Source: Lentzea nigeriaca (GTDB lineage Bacteria; Actinomycetota; Actinomycetes; Mycobacteriales; Pseudonocardiaceae). Taken from it: a stretch of DNA of 64,000 bases. The translations under genes and the position numbers were made by a program. Each line of letters begins with the position of its first letter. The stretch's first letter is position 1. Where the stretch lies: NCBI RefSeq assembly GCF_016907955.1, contig NZ_JAFBCX010000026.1, forward strand, positions 1 through 64,000, in the 5' to 3' direction. The notes under the pieces are model-generated. The model made no database searches. It had not been told where the DNA came from and worked only from the letters and a program-made list of their open reading frames with translations. Shown here one piece after another: positions 14,639 to 24,172 of the stretch.

Positions 14639-16760
14639 TCTCCAGGTAGTCCAGGTTCGGCCCGCCGTTGGCAGTGGTCGCCACCGCCCGGATCGTGTTC
14701 TCCCCCGCCGCCAGGTCCAGCGTCAGGGTCATCGACTGCCACGTCGTCCACGCCCCGGTGCTCGCGAACGCCTGCTCGTCGACGGCCATCGATCCGTTGA
14801 CCGAGATGTCCAGCGGCCGGTTCTCCGTGGTGCCGTTGGCGAACCGCAACGTCACCTGCCGCGGTCCGGCGATCTCACTGGAAACCTTGAACTCGACCGC
14901 GGAGCCCGCGACGTTGTCGTAGTTGACGAACCCGGACCCGGAGAACCCGGCGTGGTTCGACTCCACAACACCTTGCGACACAACACCGTTCTCCGCCTCG
15001 TAGCGCGACGACGGCTCCGACCCCGCGCCCGGATACGACGAGCCGAGCCACGCCTCGTCGATCCGCAGCTGCGCCTTGCCCTGCGTGGACGTCTTCTCCA
15101 CCCGGATGTGCCGGGCCGTCGTCCCGGCGGGCAGGTCGATGAACTGCACACCGCGGTGGTTGGCCAGCGACCCGGACTTGACGTTCGTCCAATTGGAACC
15201 GTCGTTGGACGTGTAGACGTTGTAGTTCTTGATGCGCGCCGAGTTCGACGCCGGGTACGTCGTCGAGTCCTCGCGCTGGTTCAACGCCACGTAGGAGACC
15301 TTCTTCGCCGAGCCCAGGTCGAAGCGCAGCGACACCGTGCCCGCACCCGTTGCGTCCCAATAGGTCTGGTAGTCGCCGTCCGCCGCGTGCGAGGCCGGAT
15401 GGCCGGAGCCGGACGCCGACGCGCTCATCGTGTACGACGAAGCCGGGATGATCCCCTCGCGACCGGCCGTCTCGACCTTGAACACGGTGTCGTACTGGTC
15501 CCAGTTCGAGATGCCGGTCAGCGTCAGCGTGCCACCGGACTGCGACCACGACACCGCGGCGCCGGTGCGCAGGTTCGTGACCCGGCTGACCTTGTAACCG
15601 TTGTCCCGCAATCGCAACGTCGTGCCGGACGGCTTCGTGACCACGTGGATGTAGTGCTGGTTCGGGTTGGCCTTGGAGACCGTCGTGACGCCGTGCGCGC
15701 CGTCGTTCCAGAAGCCGGGCTTGAGCCCGCCGTGCAGGTAGCCGCCGCCGTACGTGCCGCCGATCGACTCCCAGATGTCGCCCAGGTACCCGGCGGTGAA
15801 GTTGTTGAAAGCGGCCTGGTTCGACGGGAACTTGCCGTTGACCATCGCGGTCTCGGCCATCAACGCCTTGACGTCGCTGCCCGCGTTGGTGATCAGCCGG
15901 CCCAGCGTCAGCTTGTAGTCGACGGAGGAGTTGGAGCCGGAGTACCACCACGCGCCGGCGCTCGGCAGCTTGAAACACGCCTCGATCAGCCGCGGCGCGG
16001 CCGTGTAGACCGCCTGCGGGTAGTCGTAGCTCGGCGTCATGCCGGTCTTCTGCTCGTTGCTGATCGTGTCCATGATCGGCGTGTCCTCGTTGTTGTTGCT
16101 GAGGACCATGTCCGGCCGATCACGCCGGATCCGCTCGTACAGACCGTTCTGCTCCCAGTAGGCGTTGTCGTTGTCGATCCAGAACCCGGCGAGCTTCGGG
16201 TAGCGCTGCATGACCTCGACGAAGTTGTCGTAGCTGAACTGCCCGAACCCGGGCCGCTCCTGCAGGTTGACCGTCTTGCCCTTGTACTTCGAGTAGGCGG
16301 CCGAGTCGAGCCACTCGTGCCCGCCCTCGTTGTGCCACTGCGGGTCGTCGGTCATGTAGTTGATGACCTTCAGCCCCTGCGCCGACGCCGCGTCGATCAG
16401 CTCGCCGAGGAAGTCGCGCTTCGTCGAACAGCTCCCGGGAATCGACGACGGCCACGCGCGCGCGTAGCCCAGCCGCGAGTGGAACGACGCCAGCACGATG
16501 TACTGCGCATGCAGTTTCTTCGCCTCGTCCACCCAGTACTGGGCGGTCCAGCCACCGTTGGTGACGGCGGCTTCCCAGGCGCCGCAACTGGTGTAGCCGG
16601 GATTCGTCCGCATTCCCCAGTGCAGGAACAGACCTGACGTCGACGCCCGCAGCCAGTCCTGCCGCGGGTGCAGCACCTCGGCGCGCGCCGGAGAGCTCAC
16701 GCCGACAACGAGTAGAGCGGCGGTCATCAACACGCCGAGACGACGCAACGTTTTGCGCAC
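14631..16760 (-). CDS. Secreted GH29 alpha-L-fucosidase-like protein with two carbohydrate-binding modules
   Basis: A 709-residue exported multidomain enzyme. A signal peptide (LGVLMTAALLVVGVSSPARA) is followed by a GH29-type barrel beginning WLRASTSGLFLHWGMRTNPG; KLAGFWIDNDNAYW holds the region where the catalytic Asp of fucosidases sits. An F5/8-type (discoidin/CBM32) domain follows (SYTMSASASGSGHPASHAAD onwards), then a CBM6/35-like module (SSRYEAENGVV to the end, GPNLDYLEIQ). GH29 enzymes remove alpha-L-fucose from glycans. The GTG at 16760 has AGGAGG eight bases upstream. The stop lies in the edge of repeat copy B. Confidence 0.85.
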   Translation of the reverse strand: MRKTLRRLGVLMTAALLVVGVSSPARAEVLHPRQDWLRASTSGLFLHWGMRTNPGYTSCGAWEAAVTNGGWTAQYWVDEAKKLHAQYIVLASFHSRLGYARAWPSSIPGSCSTKRDFLGELIDAASAQGLKVINYMTDDPQWHNEGGHEWLDSAAYSKYKGKTVNLQERPGFGQFSYDNFVEVMQRYPKLAGFWIDNDNAYWEQNGLYERIRRDRPDMVLSNNNEDTPIMDTISNEQKTGMTPSYDYPQAVYTAAPRLIEACFKLPSAGAWWYSGSNSSVDYKLTLGRLITNAGSDVKALMAETAMVNGKFPSNQAAFNNFTAGYLGDIWESIGGTYGGGYLHGGLKPGFWNDGAHGVTTVSKANPNQHYIHVVTKPSGTTLRLRDNGYKVSRVTNLRTGAAVSWSQSGGTLTLTGISNWDQYDTVFKVETAGREGIIPASSYTMSASASGSGHPASHAADGDYQTYWDATGAGTVSLRFDLGSAKKVSYVALNQREDSTTYPASNSARIKNYNVYTSNDGSNWTNVKSGSLANHRGVQFIDLPAGTTARHIRVEKTSTQGKAQLRIDEAWLGSSYPGAGSEPSSRYEAENGVVSQGVVESNHAGFSGSGFVNYDNVAGSAVEFKVSSEIAGPRQVTLRFANGTTENRPLDISVNGSMAVDEQAFASTGAWTTWQSMTLTLDLAAGENTIRAVATTANGGPNLDYLEIQ

Positions 16761-17186
16761 GAGCCAGCCTCCTGGTGGACGCCTCCTGCGGCGGTAGGAA
16801 GACGTGCTCGGTGTTACCGCGGAAAGGTCTACGCCAATCGACGGCCGCACTCAAGAGGTCATCGGAGGTATGAGCGTGTTACATGGGCTTCCGAATCGAT
16901 AAAGGCTCCAAATGAGCCGATGTCTACCGGTGGTCCCGCGTGAAGAGCCGACCGCGGCCGGTCAGCAGGCAGCCGGCGAGCATCCCCGCGCGCCTCGGAG
17001 CAGCCCCGCCATCCCGGCGGCAACTGCCGCAGGCTGCGGCGATAGGGCGCTTTTACTCTGTCCACCCCACACGGCAATTACCCAAATTGTGTGTTCTTTC
17101 GCCCAAAACTCGGAAGGCCGACGCAGGCCGCTTCTAGAATGACCAAGCATCAGGACACCACGGCTCTCGATGCACCGGAGGCCGCT
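16761..17186. other. Intergenic region between divergent GH29 and Mom-like genes
   Basis: About 426 bp with no convincing gene. It must hold promoters in both directions. The stretch from about 17045 to 17100 is AT-richer than its surroundings and is the likeliest promoter zone for the rightward cassette. A short perfect inverted repeat (GCGGCA, two bases, TGCCGC) is at 17017-17030. Small frames here look like chance frames. Confidence 0.6.
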
Positions 17187-18710
17187 ATGCGCACCGAGCT
17201 GGCATGTGTTGGCTCCGGTACACCAGTGCCGGAAGCGCCGCGAAGCACGTCCTGGCGCCGTTTGGTGCACACCCTTCGCGATTCCCTGATCGAGAAGGTG
17301 ATCACCGCCTCACAAGAGCACATACGTCGCGATGCCCATACGGCAGGTGTCGATGAGCGCACCTTTGAGATTCAGGTTCGACTGCACATTCCGTCGATAC
17401 CGAACGCCGAGCTGCGTTCACGCAACGCCGGCGAAGTCTACGAACTGGTGCGCTCCATCGCGTTGACGCAGTCCGCGGAAATCCGCCAAGGACTCGAAGA
17501 CGCCGAGCTCTACGCAAACACATCGTTGTTGATCAAACAGTACACGGCCAAGAAGAGCCTGGCACTGGAGTCACTCGACGGCGATCGACTGCCGCTCCGC
17601 TTCGGAGCGGTGAAACCGAGCGTTGGACACCTCTACCAGCGACGCCTGCACTACCTGCGGGCAGTGCGTAGTGACACACACCTTCAGTGCGGAATTTATC
17701 TCCCTGGAGGCACGTATCCCATCACGTACGCGGCGTTCTCCGCGTGCGACCGCCCGTACATCGCGGACAGCCTGATCGCGGAGGCTCTGCACTGCCCCAT
17801 CGAGGAATGTCTCGTCCTCACCAGGATGTACGGACTGCCCGGCATCCCCGCCAACCTGATCAGCCTGACCCTGAAACACGCCATCCGAGCCTTACGACGG
17901 AATGGCGAGTACCGGCTGCTGCTCACCGCTTTCAATCCCATGCTCGGCTTCACTGGAGCCGCATTCCAGGCTTCCGGGTTTTACCCGTTCGCCGTGGCAC
18001 CGGTGGCTTATCACTACACAGACCGCGGGAACTTCGTCACTCGTCGCGGTCGGCGGTCCACAAGCCGTCACGCAACTGGCACACCGCCCAATGTCCTCAC
18101 AGTCCGGGGTATCGACAGAAGCATGCAGAAGAACGTCATTGAGAGCGTGAACGTGATCTCCATATCGATGGACGATCACGCGTTCAAGACCAAGGTCGAC
18201 GGCAAGCTCCCTGGCTGCGACTCAGCTTTCCTCGATCAACTGTTCCACTATCGAACCCGACTCGAACGCGCCTGGTCCGACCAGACCATCCATCCCAGTT
18301 ACCTGTCGGTGACGGATCGCGGGCCTCGGTCCCGCGGGCAATGCGGAGTCAGTTCGGTGTGGCTGGTACGCGAGCTGCGCAAGAAGCACCACGCCGATGC
18401 GACGTACTGCTATGGCGACCTGGTGTTCACCGACTCCCGCCACCGTCCCGTCCTGCACCACTGCTGGATCGAGATCGGAAGCGAGGACAACCCGTCGCGT
18501 CGCGTCATCGACATAACGTGCGATCAGGCAGAAGCGCTGGATGCGCCAGTCCTGTACCAACGGCATGACGAACTCGTCCGACAGGGCCTGGACTATCGCG
18601 CGCGGACCCGGCTGACGCTGGACGAGCTGCCGGACGATCGGGTCTGGCACCGGTTTCTCGCGCTCAGCGACGCCGTCGACTCCGATACCGAGATGATCAC
18701 AACAAACTAG
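17187..18710 (+). CDS. Fusion protein: Mom-like GNAT domain plus YunG-like domain
   Basis: A 507-residue protein of unknown role. Residues 1-145 match nothing I recognise. Residues about 150-285 resemble the GNAT-fold Mom DNA-modification family: LTRMYGLPGIPANLISLTLK, then RLLLTAFNPMLGFTGAAFQA and SGFYPF, where Mom proteins have R-x-Y/N and SYAD..GHxGxxYQAxNW. Residues about 350-450 resemble the YunG family: LERAWSDQTIHPS, RGQCGVSSVWLV (Cys386), HHCWIEI (His424/425) and VIDITCDQ (Asp442), a Cys-His-Asp set. Mom converts adenine to a carbamoylmethyl form in phage Mu; YunG is uncharacterised. An ATG at 17187 with GGAGG six bases upstream is preferred to one at 17139. Base composition is less GC-rich than neighbours. 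Function is not assigned. Confidence 0.7.
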   Translation: MRTELACVGSGTPVPEAPRSTSWRRLVHTLRDSLIEKVITASQEHIRRDAHTAGVDERTFEIQVRLHIPSIPNAELRSRNAGEVYELVRSIALTQSAEIRQGLEDAELYANTSLLIKQYTAKKSLALESLDGDRLPLRFGAVKPSVGHLYQRRLHYLRAVRSDTHLQCGIYLPGGTYPITYAAFSACDRPYIADSLIAEALHCPIEECLVLTRMYGLPGIPANLISLTLKHAIRALRRNGEYRLLLTAFNPMLGFTGAAFQASGFYPFAVAPVAYHYTDRGNFVTRRGRRSTSRHATGTPPNVLTVRGIDRSMQKNVIESVNVISISMDDHAFKTKVDGKLPGCDSAFLDQLFHYRTRLERAWSDQTIHPSYLSVTDRGPRSRGQCGVSSVWLVRELRKKHHADATYCYGDLVFTDSRHRPVLHHCWIEIGSEDNPSRRVIDITCDQAEALDAPVLYQRHDELVRQGLDYRARTRLTLDELPDDRVWHRFLALSDAVDSDTEMITTN

Positions 18711-18751
18711 AAATCCTTCACCGAACCGAGGTTCGGCCGAGTGGGGGCGCC

Positions 18752-19804
18752 GTGTCAGCCGACCAGGACAGAATTCTGCTGCTGTCGTCGAACGTACGCC
18801 GACGGTATTCCGAGGACATCCTCACTGCCTTGGCGCTTCCCTCAGGGGCGATGATCCAGTTTCGGTACGAGACCGACTACGTGTCTCCCACCCTCCAGCG
18901 CACCGTGGCAAGCGGTTCCGTCGTGTCCTCCGCGGTGACCATAGCCTTCGTGGCGGAAACCGACACCGACAACCCGTTCCTGCTTCCGGTCAGGTACGCC
19001 AAGGTGGTGTCCGCCGTGTGCGTGGCGGACATATTCATCTTCCGGCTTCAGGTCGGAAGCTACGTGAACCTGGGCGACTTCCCTCGCAACGAAGGGGACA
19101 TACGCAGTCGCAGCAGAGTCATCCTCGACCAGGTCACCGCCGCGAACAAGCGGTACTACCCCGCTGTGACCAGCTTTCCCGATCTGCACATGCGCGAGTC
19201 GGTCGACCCGGCCGGCGACTGGCTCAGTTCGGCCCGGCGACTCGTACTGCACTCGACCTTCTCGAACTCGTACTTCCTCAGGATCGATCCCCCAACGACG
19301 CAGACCGGAAGTCCGTTGACCTTCAACAGCGACGGACGCCTCGAAGTCGTGGATCGCGAGTCGGTTCGCATTCAAGTGAGCTTCTACTCCGGCCTGTATG
19401 CACCCGAACGCAAACATGTGCTCTCGTGTACGACGGACGGAACTTTTCTGCGAGTGTCCTCGGACGATTCCTACGAAGTCGCCCTGCGATATGACTCGGT
19501 CGAGTTCTGGTTACACCCGGGAAGTTTGGACTTCAACACCCTGTCCCGCGTCACGGTTTCGCTGACTGGCGAGCAGGGAATCAGCGACTTCGTTCCAGCC
19601 CACGCCAGGTTTCCCGTGGTGGTCAAACGATCCGCCTCACGCTTGACGTTGAGAGTTGCGACGACCGCGCTCGGCGCGCTTCTGGTCGCACTGCCGGCCA
19701 TTCTGGGGGCCTCATCACCGCTTGCCGTTCGCATAGCGATCGGCCTCGTTGGCGCAGCACTGCTCGCCACGTCGACGGTTGTGCTCGGGTCCACCGCGAA
19801 ATAA
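18752..19804 (+). CDS. Unrecognised protein with C-terminal membrane anchor
   Basis: A 350-residue protein with no family I recognise. Residues 1-290 look soluble and beta-rich (for example ILLLSSNVRRRYSEDILTAL, then FLLPVRYAKVVSAVCVADIF and IFRLQVGSYVNLGDF). Residues about 300-345 form two hydrophobic segments separated by a short turn (VATTALGALLVALPAILGA and AVRIAIGLVGAALLATSTVV), so the protein is probably tethered to the membrane with the large domain on the cytoplasmic side. The GTG start is 41 bp after the Mom/YunG-like gene on the same strand, and both share lower GC, so they look like one cassette. Confidence 0.75.
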   Translation: MSADQDRILLLSSNVRRRYSEDILTALALPSGAMIQFRYETDYVSPTLQRTVASGSVVSSAVTIAFVAETDTDNPFLLPVRYAKVVSAVCVADIFIFRLQVGSYVNLGDFPRNEGDIRSRSRVILDQVTAANKRYYPAVTSFPDLHMRESVDPAGDWLSSARRLVLHSTFSNSYFLRIDPPTTQTGSPLTFNSDGRLEVVDRESVRIQVSFYSGLYAPERKHVLSCTTDGTFLRVSSDDSYEVALRYDSVEFWLHPGSLDFNTLSRVTVSLTGEQGISDFVPAHARFPVVVKRSASRLTLRVATTALGALLVALPAILGASSPLAVRIAIGLVGAALLATSTVVLGSTAK

Positions 19805-19828
19805 GGCCCAACACGCGCAGCTGCTGAA

Positions 19829-20689
19829 TCAACCGTGCGACGGGTGGCCGTACAGCCCGGTTCCGGTGATCTCCAGCGAGGTCAGGAACGCCGCCGAAGC
19901 CTCGTACGACGCCTCCACCAGCTCAGCGGTGTGCGAGAAGTCCAACGGCGTCACGGCCTGCACGGGCGCCCCAGGCAAGTACAGCACCGGCGCGTGCTGC
20001 GACGCCAGCTCGACCTCCAGCACGGCCTGGTTGCGCATGCCCAGGGTCGCCCAGAACAACAGCGTCTCGGCGAGGGTCTCCGGCACCGTCGGCAGGTGCC
20101 CGGGAAACGCACAGTCCAGCACGACCAACGACTGAGCACCCATCGCGAGCGCCTGCCGGATCGGCACGTTGGCCAGCACCCCGCCGTCGTAGAGCACCCG
20201 CTCACCGATGCGCACCGGCGGATACACGCCGGGGATCGCCGCGCTGGCCAGGATCGCCGGCACCAGCGGACCGGACGTGATGTTGACGGCCTCGCCGGTC
20301 ACGCAGTCCACCGACACCGCGCCGAACGGCAGCGTCAGCTCCTCGAACGCGCTGCACCCGTCCAGTCCCTCGGCCAGCACGGAGGCGAGACCAGTGTTGG
20401 GGAACAGGTAGGTCTTGTTGGTGCGCAACGATCGCAGCTGCGCGATGGGGCCGCCGGGGAACACCCGCTGCCGGGTCATGCCCTCCCACAGCGCGGCCAG
20501 CCGCGGCGCCGCCTTCTCCGGGTCGAGCGCCAGCAGCGAGCCGTTGACCGAGCCGACCGAGGTGCCGACGACGAGGTCCGGGCGCACGCCGTGTTCCTGC
20601 AACGCGCGCAGCATGCCCACCTGCGAGGCGCCGAGGCTGCCTCCGCCGCCGAGCACGAAGGCGACCGGTCCGGGCAATGAGATCGTCAC
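19829..20689 (-). CDS. Patatin-like phospholipase
   Basis: A 286-residue patatin-family lipid acyl hydrolase. The oxyanion element is FVLGGGGSLGASQVGMLRAL, the nucleophile motif GxSxG is GTSVGSVNGSLLAL (Ser about residue 43), and the catalytic Asp lies in the DGG motif of LYDGGVLANVPIRQAL. No signal peptide is seen. The GTG at 20689 is 12 bp after the upstream phosphodiesterase stop and gives a start just before the first strand; longer frames run back through that gene. Likely co-transcribed with it. Confidence 0.88.
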   Translation of the reverse strand: MTISLPGPVAFVLGGGGSLGASQVGMLRALQEHGVRPDLVVGTSVGSVNGSLLALDPEKAAPRLAALWEGMTRQRVFPGGPIAQLRSLRTNKTYLFPNTGLASVLAEGLDGCSAFEELTLPFGAVSVDCVTGEAVNITSGPLVPAILASAAIPGVYPPVRIGERVLYDGGVLANVPIRQALAMGAQSLVVLDCAFPGHLPTVPETLAETLLFWATLGMRNQAVLEVELASQHAPVLYLPGAPVQAVTPLDFSHTAELVEASYEASAAFLTSLEITGTGLYGHPSHG

Positions 20690-20700
20690 GTCCGGGAATC

Positions 20701-21792
20701 CTAGGACGCGGTGTGGAAGAGCACCGGAATCGCCAGTTCCCGTGGTGTCCGCGAGCCGTGAAAGCCCTTCATGACGCTCAGCATGGGTTCGGCCTGGCTG
20801 CGGACGACGACCGCCGAGGCCTTCATCGCCACGACGACCTCGCCGATGCGCTCGAGAGCCAGTGGGCTGACCGGGCCGAACCAGCCCGCCTCCACGGCGT
20901 CCTCTCGCGACAGCACATCTGCCCGTGAGCCCAGAAACTCCCGCCACACGTCGAGGACCTCATCGGACTCGGTGTGCAGGTAGCGCACGCGAGGATCGCC
21001 GGTGATCACGCGGACTCCCTGCCACAGCAACGGTTCCGTGTCGAAGTCGATCTTGTCGGACGCGGTGACCATGCCGTGGTCGGCGGTCACGACGAGCATC
21101 GAGTCCGACGGCAGCCGCGTCGCGATGCGTTCGGCCAGCGCGTCCACGAACTCCAGCTGCAGCAACCACTCCGCGGAACCCTCGCCGTAGAAGTGGCCGA
21201 TCATGTCGAGGTCGGCGTGGTAGGCGTAGCAGAACGAGCGGTCCTGCGCGACCGCGGACAAAGCGCCCAGCGCGAGGTCGCCGAAGCCCGCCACGCCGCG
21301 GAACCACGAACCGCGCAGCACCGCACGGGTGAGGCCGCTGGCCCGTTGCACGAACGGGGCGACCGCGCTCACGGCCACCCCGGCCGCCGCCGCGCGTTCG
21401 AACAGGGTCGGGTGCGGCTGGACGACCTCGGGCACGAGGACCTTGCGCAGGTCGTGGTGGTGGTCGCCGGCGCGGGACCAGGTCAGCGCGTTGAGCACCT
21501 CGTCGCCGACCGAGAACGAGTAGCCGACGATGCCGTGCTCGCCCGAGAGCAGGCCGGTGCCGATCGAGGCGAGGCTGCTGGCGGTGGTCGAGGGGAAGCC
21601 CGCGGAGATCTCGCGGCCGGGCAGGCTCGAGAGGAACGGGGCGTGATCGGCGTGTTCACGCAGCAGCTCGTGGCCGAGGCCGTCGACGAGCAGCAGCACG
21701 ACACGCCGGGCGGAAGGCAGGTCGAGGGTGTTGTCGGCACCCGGAACGTCCAGGCCCGACAGCAGCGACGGAACGACCTCGGCGATGGTCAC
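20701..21792 (-). CDS. Alkaline-phosphatase-superfamily phosphodiesterase/nucleotide pyrophosphatase
   Basis: A 363-residue enzyme of the nucleotide pyrophosphatase/phosphodiesterase branch. Metal and nucleophile regions are RRVVLLLVDGLGHELLREH, the Thr of SAGFPSTTASSLASIGTG, YHADLDMIGHFYG and VVTADHGMVTASD. These hydrolyse phosphodiester or pyrophosphate bonds using two metal ions. The GTG at 21792 begins VTIAEVVPSLL, matching the usual start; the frame is open for another 2 kb opposite the Tex gene, which is a high-GC artefact. It faces the tex-like gene across 48 bp. Confidence 0.88.
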   Translation of the reverse strand: MTIAEVVPSLLSGLDVPGADNTLDLPSARRVVLLLVDGLGHELLREHADHAPFLSSLPGREISAGFPSTTASSLASIGTGLLSGEHGIVGYSFSVGDEVLNALTWSRAGDHHHDLRKVLVPEVVQPHPTLFERAAAAGVAVSAVAPFVQRASGLTRAVLRGSWFRGVAGFGDLALGALSAVAQDRSFCYAYHADLDMIGHFYGEGSAEWLLQLEFVDALAERIATRLPSDSMLVVTADHGMVTASDKIDFDTEPLLWQGVRVITGDPRVRYLHTESDEVLDVWREFLGSRADVLSREDAVEAGWFGPVSPLALERIGEVVVAMKASAVVVRSQAEPMLSVMKGFHGSRTPRELAIPVLFHTAS

Positions 21793-21840
21793 CTGGACAC
21801 CGTGCCACGTCGAATCGGACAGCGGGCAGAATGGCGCGCT

Positions 21841-24168
21841 GTGACAACGCTCATCCACCAGAAGATCGCTGACGAGCTCGGCGTGGCCACGGGCCAGGTC
21901 CGCTCTGCTGTCGAGCTGCTCGACGGTGGCGCGACCGTCCCGTTCGTCGCCCGTTACCGCAAGGAGGCGACCGGCGGTCTCGACGACGCGCAGCTGCGCA
22001 CGCTCGAGGAGCGGCTCGGCTACCTGCGCGAGCTGGAGGAGCGCCGCGCGGCGGTTCTCACGTCGATCCGCGAGCAGGGCAAGCTCGACGAGGCGCTCGA
22101 AGGGCAGATCCTCGCCGCCGACTCCAAGGCGCGGCTCGAGGACCTCTACCTCCCGTACAAGCCGAAGCGCCGCACGAAGGCCCAGATCGCGAAGGAAGCC
22201 GGTCTCGAACCGCTGGCCGACGCGCTGCTGGGCGACCCGAACCTGAACCCGCAGGAAGAGGCCGCGAAGTTCGTCGACCCGAGCAAGGAGGTCGCGGACG
22301 CCGCGGCCGCCCTGCAGGGGGCGCGGGCCATCCTGGTCGAGCGGTTCGGCGAGGACGGCGACCTGATCGGCGAGCTGCGCGAGCAGATGTGGACGCGCGG
22401 CCGCGTCGTCTCCAAGGTCCGCGAGGGCAAGGAGACCGAGGGCGCGAAGTTCGCCGACTACTTCGAGTTCGACGAGCCCTTCACCAAGCTCCCGTCGCAC
22501 CGCATCCTGGCGCTGTTCCGCGGCGAGAAGGAGGAGGTCCTCGACCTCGTCCTGGAGCCGGAGGAGCCGAACGAGGAGGGCGGGCCCTCGTCGTTCGAGG
22601 TGCGCATCGCGGCCCGGTTCGGCATCGACGACCGCGGCCGTCCCGCCGACAAGTGGCTCACCGACACCGTGCGCTGGGCGTGGCGGACCCGCATCCTCGT
22701 GCACCTGGGCATCGACCTGCGCGGTCGCCTGCGCCAGTTCGCCGAGGACGAGGCCGTGAAGGTGTTCGCGTCGAACCTGCGCGACCTGCTGCTGGCCGCC
22801 CCGGCCGGCACGCGCGCCACGATGGGTCTCGACCCCGGCTACCGGACCGGCGTGAAGGTGGCGGTCGTCGACGCCACCGGCAAGGTCGTCGCGCACGGCG
22901 TGATCCAGCCACACGTGCCCGCGAACCGCTGGGACGAGTCGATCGCCAAGCTCGCGGCGCTGGCCAAGGCGCACAACGTCGACCTGATCGCGATCGGCAA
23001 CGGCACCGCCTCGCGCGAGACCGACAAGCTGGCCGCCGACCTGATCAAGCGTCACCCGGAGCTGAAGCTCACCAAGGTCGTCGTGTCCGAGGCGGGCGCT
23101 TCGGTCTACTCCGCGTCGGCCTACGCGTCCTCGGAACTGCCGGGCCTCGACGTGTCGATCCGCGGCGCGGTGTCGATCGCCCGCCGCCTGCAGGACCCGC
23201 TGGCCGAGCTGGTGAAGATCGACCCGAAGTCCATCGGCGTCGGCCAGTACCAGCACGACCTGTCCGAGTCGAAGCTGTCGCGGTCGCTCGACGCGGTGGT
23301 CGAGGACTGCGTGAACGCCGTCGGCGTCGACCTGAACACGGCTTCGGTGCCGCTGCTGACCCGCGTCTCCGGCATCACCGCCGGCCTCGCGGAGAACATC
23401 GTGCTGCACCGCGACCAGAACGGGCCGTTCAGGACCCGTGCGGCGCTGAAGAACGTCGCCCGGCTCGGCCCGAAGGCGTTCGAGCAGTGCGCGGGCTTCC
23501 TGCGCATCCGCGGCGGCGACGAGCCGCTGGACGCCTCCTCGGTGCACCCGGAGGCCTACCCGGTCGTGCGGAAGATGCAGGAGGAGGCGGGTGCCGAGCT
23601 GATCGGCAACACCGCGGTGCTGACGAAGCTGCGTCCCGAGAAGTTCGTGGACGACCAGTTCGGTCTGCCGACCGTCACGGACATCCTTCGCGAACTCGAG
23701 AAGCCCGGCCGCGACCCGCGCCCGGCGTTCAAGACCGCGACCTTCGCCGACGGCGTCGAGAAGATCGCCGACCTCAAGCCCGGCATGGTGCTGGAGGGCG
23801 TCGTGACGAACGTGGCCGCGTTCGGCGCGTTCGTCGACATCGGCGTGCACCAGGACGGCCTCGTGCACATCTCGGCCCTGTCCAACAACTACGTGAAGGA
23901 CCCGCGCGACGTCGTGAAGTCCGGTGACGTGGTGCGGGTGAAGGTGCTGGAGGTCGACGAGGCCCGCAAGCGCATCGGCCTGACGCTGCGCCTGACCGAC
24001 GAGCCGGGCAAGCCCGCGCCGAAGCAGCAGGGCGGCGGTGGCGGCGGCCGCGACCGTCGTCCGCAGCGCGGTGGCGGCCAGCAGCGCGGCGGCCAGCAGC
24101 GCACCTCGCCGCCGCCCGCGAGCGGCTCGATGGCCGACGCACTGCGCCGAGCCGGCTTCGGCAAGTAG
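21841..24168 (+). CDS. Tex-family RNA-binding protein with S1 domain
   Basis: A 775-residue Tex protein, a conserved nucleic-acid-binding factor linked to transcription. In order: N-terminal helical domain (IADELGVATGQVRSAVELL), YqgF/RNase H-like domain (MGLDPGYRTGVKVAVVDATG), helix-hairpin-helix segment (NAVGVDLNTASVPLLTRVSG), and a C-terminal S1 domain (LEGVVTNVAAFGAFVDIGVH to LTLRLTDEPGK). It ends in a Gly/Arg/Gln-rich tail, common in actinobacterial homologues. The GTG at 21841 fits the family start. A strong bidirectional terminator follows at 24173-24216. Confidence 0.93.
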   Translation: MTTLIHQKIADELGVATGQVRSAVELLDGGATVPFVARYRKEATGGLDDAQLRTLEERLGYLRELEERRAAVLTSIREQGKLDEALEGQILAADSKARLEDLYLPYKPKRRTKAQIAKEAGLEPLADALLGDPNLNPQEEAAKFVDPSKEVADAAAALQGARAILVERFGEDGDLIGELREQMWTRGRVVSKVREGKETEGAKFADYFEFDEPFTKLPSHRILALFRGEKEEVLDLVLEPEEPNEEGGPSSFEVRIAARFGIDDRGRPADKWLTDTVRWAWRTRILVHLGIDLRGRLRQFAEDEAVKVFASNLRDLLLAAPAGTRATMGLDPGYRTGVKVAVVDATGKVVAHGVIQPHVPANRWDESIAKLAALAKAHNVDLIAIGNGTASRETDKLAADLIKRHPELKLTKVVVSEAGASVYSASAYASSELPGLDVSIRGAVSIARRLQDPLAELVKIDPKSIGVGQYQHDLSESKLSRSLDAVVEDCVNAVGVDLNTASVPLLTRVSGITAGLAENIVLHRDQNGPFRTRAALKNVARLGPKAFEQCAGFLRIRGGDEPLDASSVHPEAYPVVRKMQEEAGAELIGNTAVLTKLRPEKFVDDQFGLPTVTDILRELEKPGRDPRPAFKTATFADGVEKIADLKPGMVLEGVVTNVAAFGAFVDIGVHQDGLVHISALSNNYVKDPRDVVKSGDVVRVKVLEVDEARKRIGLTLRLTDEPGKPAPKQQGGGGGGRDRRPQRGGGQQRGGQQRTSPPPASGSMADALRRAGFGK

Positions 24169-24172
24169 CTCA

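Noticed and set aside
14386..14649. An 87-codon plus-strand frame across repeat copy B
   Set aside because: The same frame is broken by a stop in copy A, and other frames are similarly open, so coding is not supported.
20701..23868. A 1055-codon minus-strand frame
   Set aside because: Only the part up to 21792 matches the phosphodiesterase family; the rest is antisense to the tex-like gene and is a high-GC open frame.
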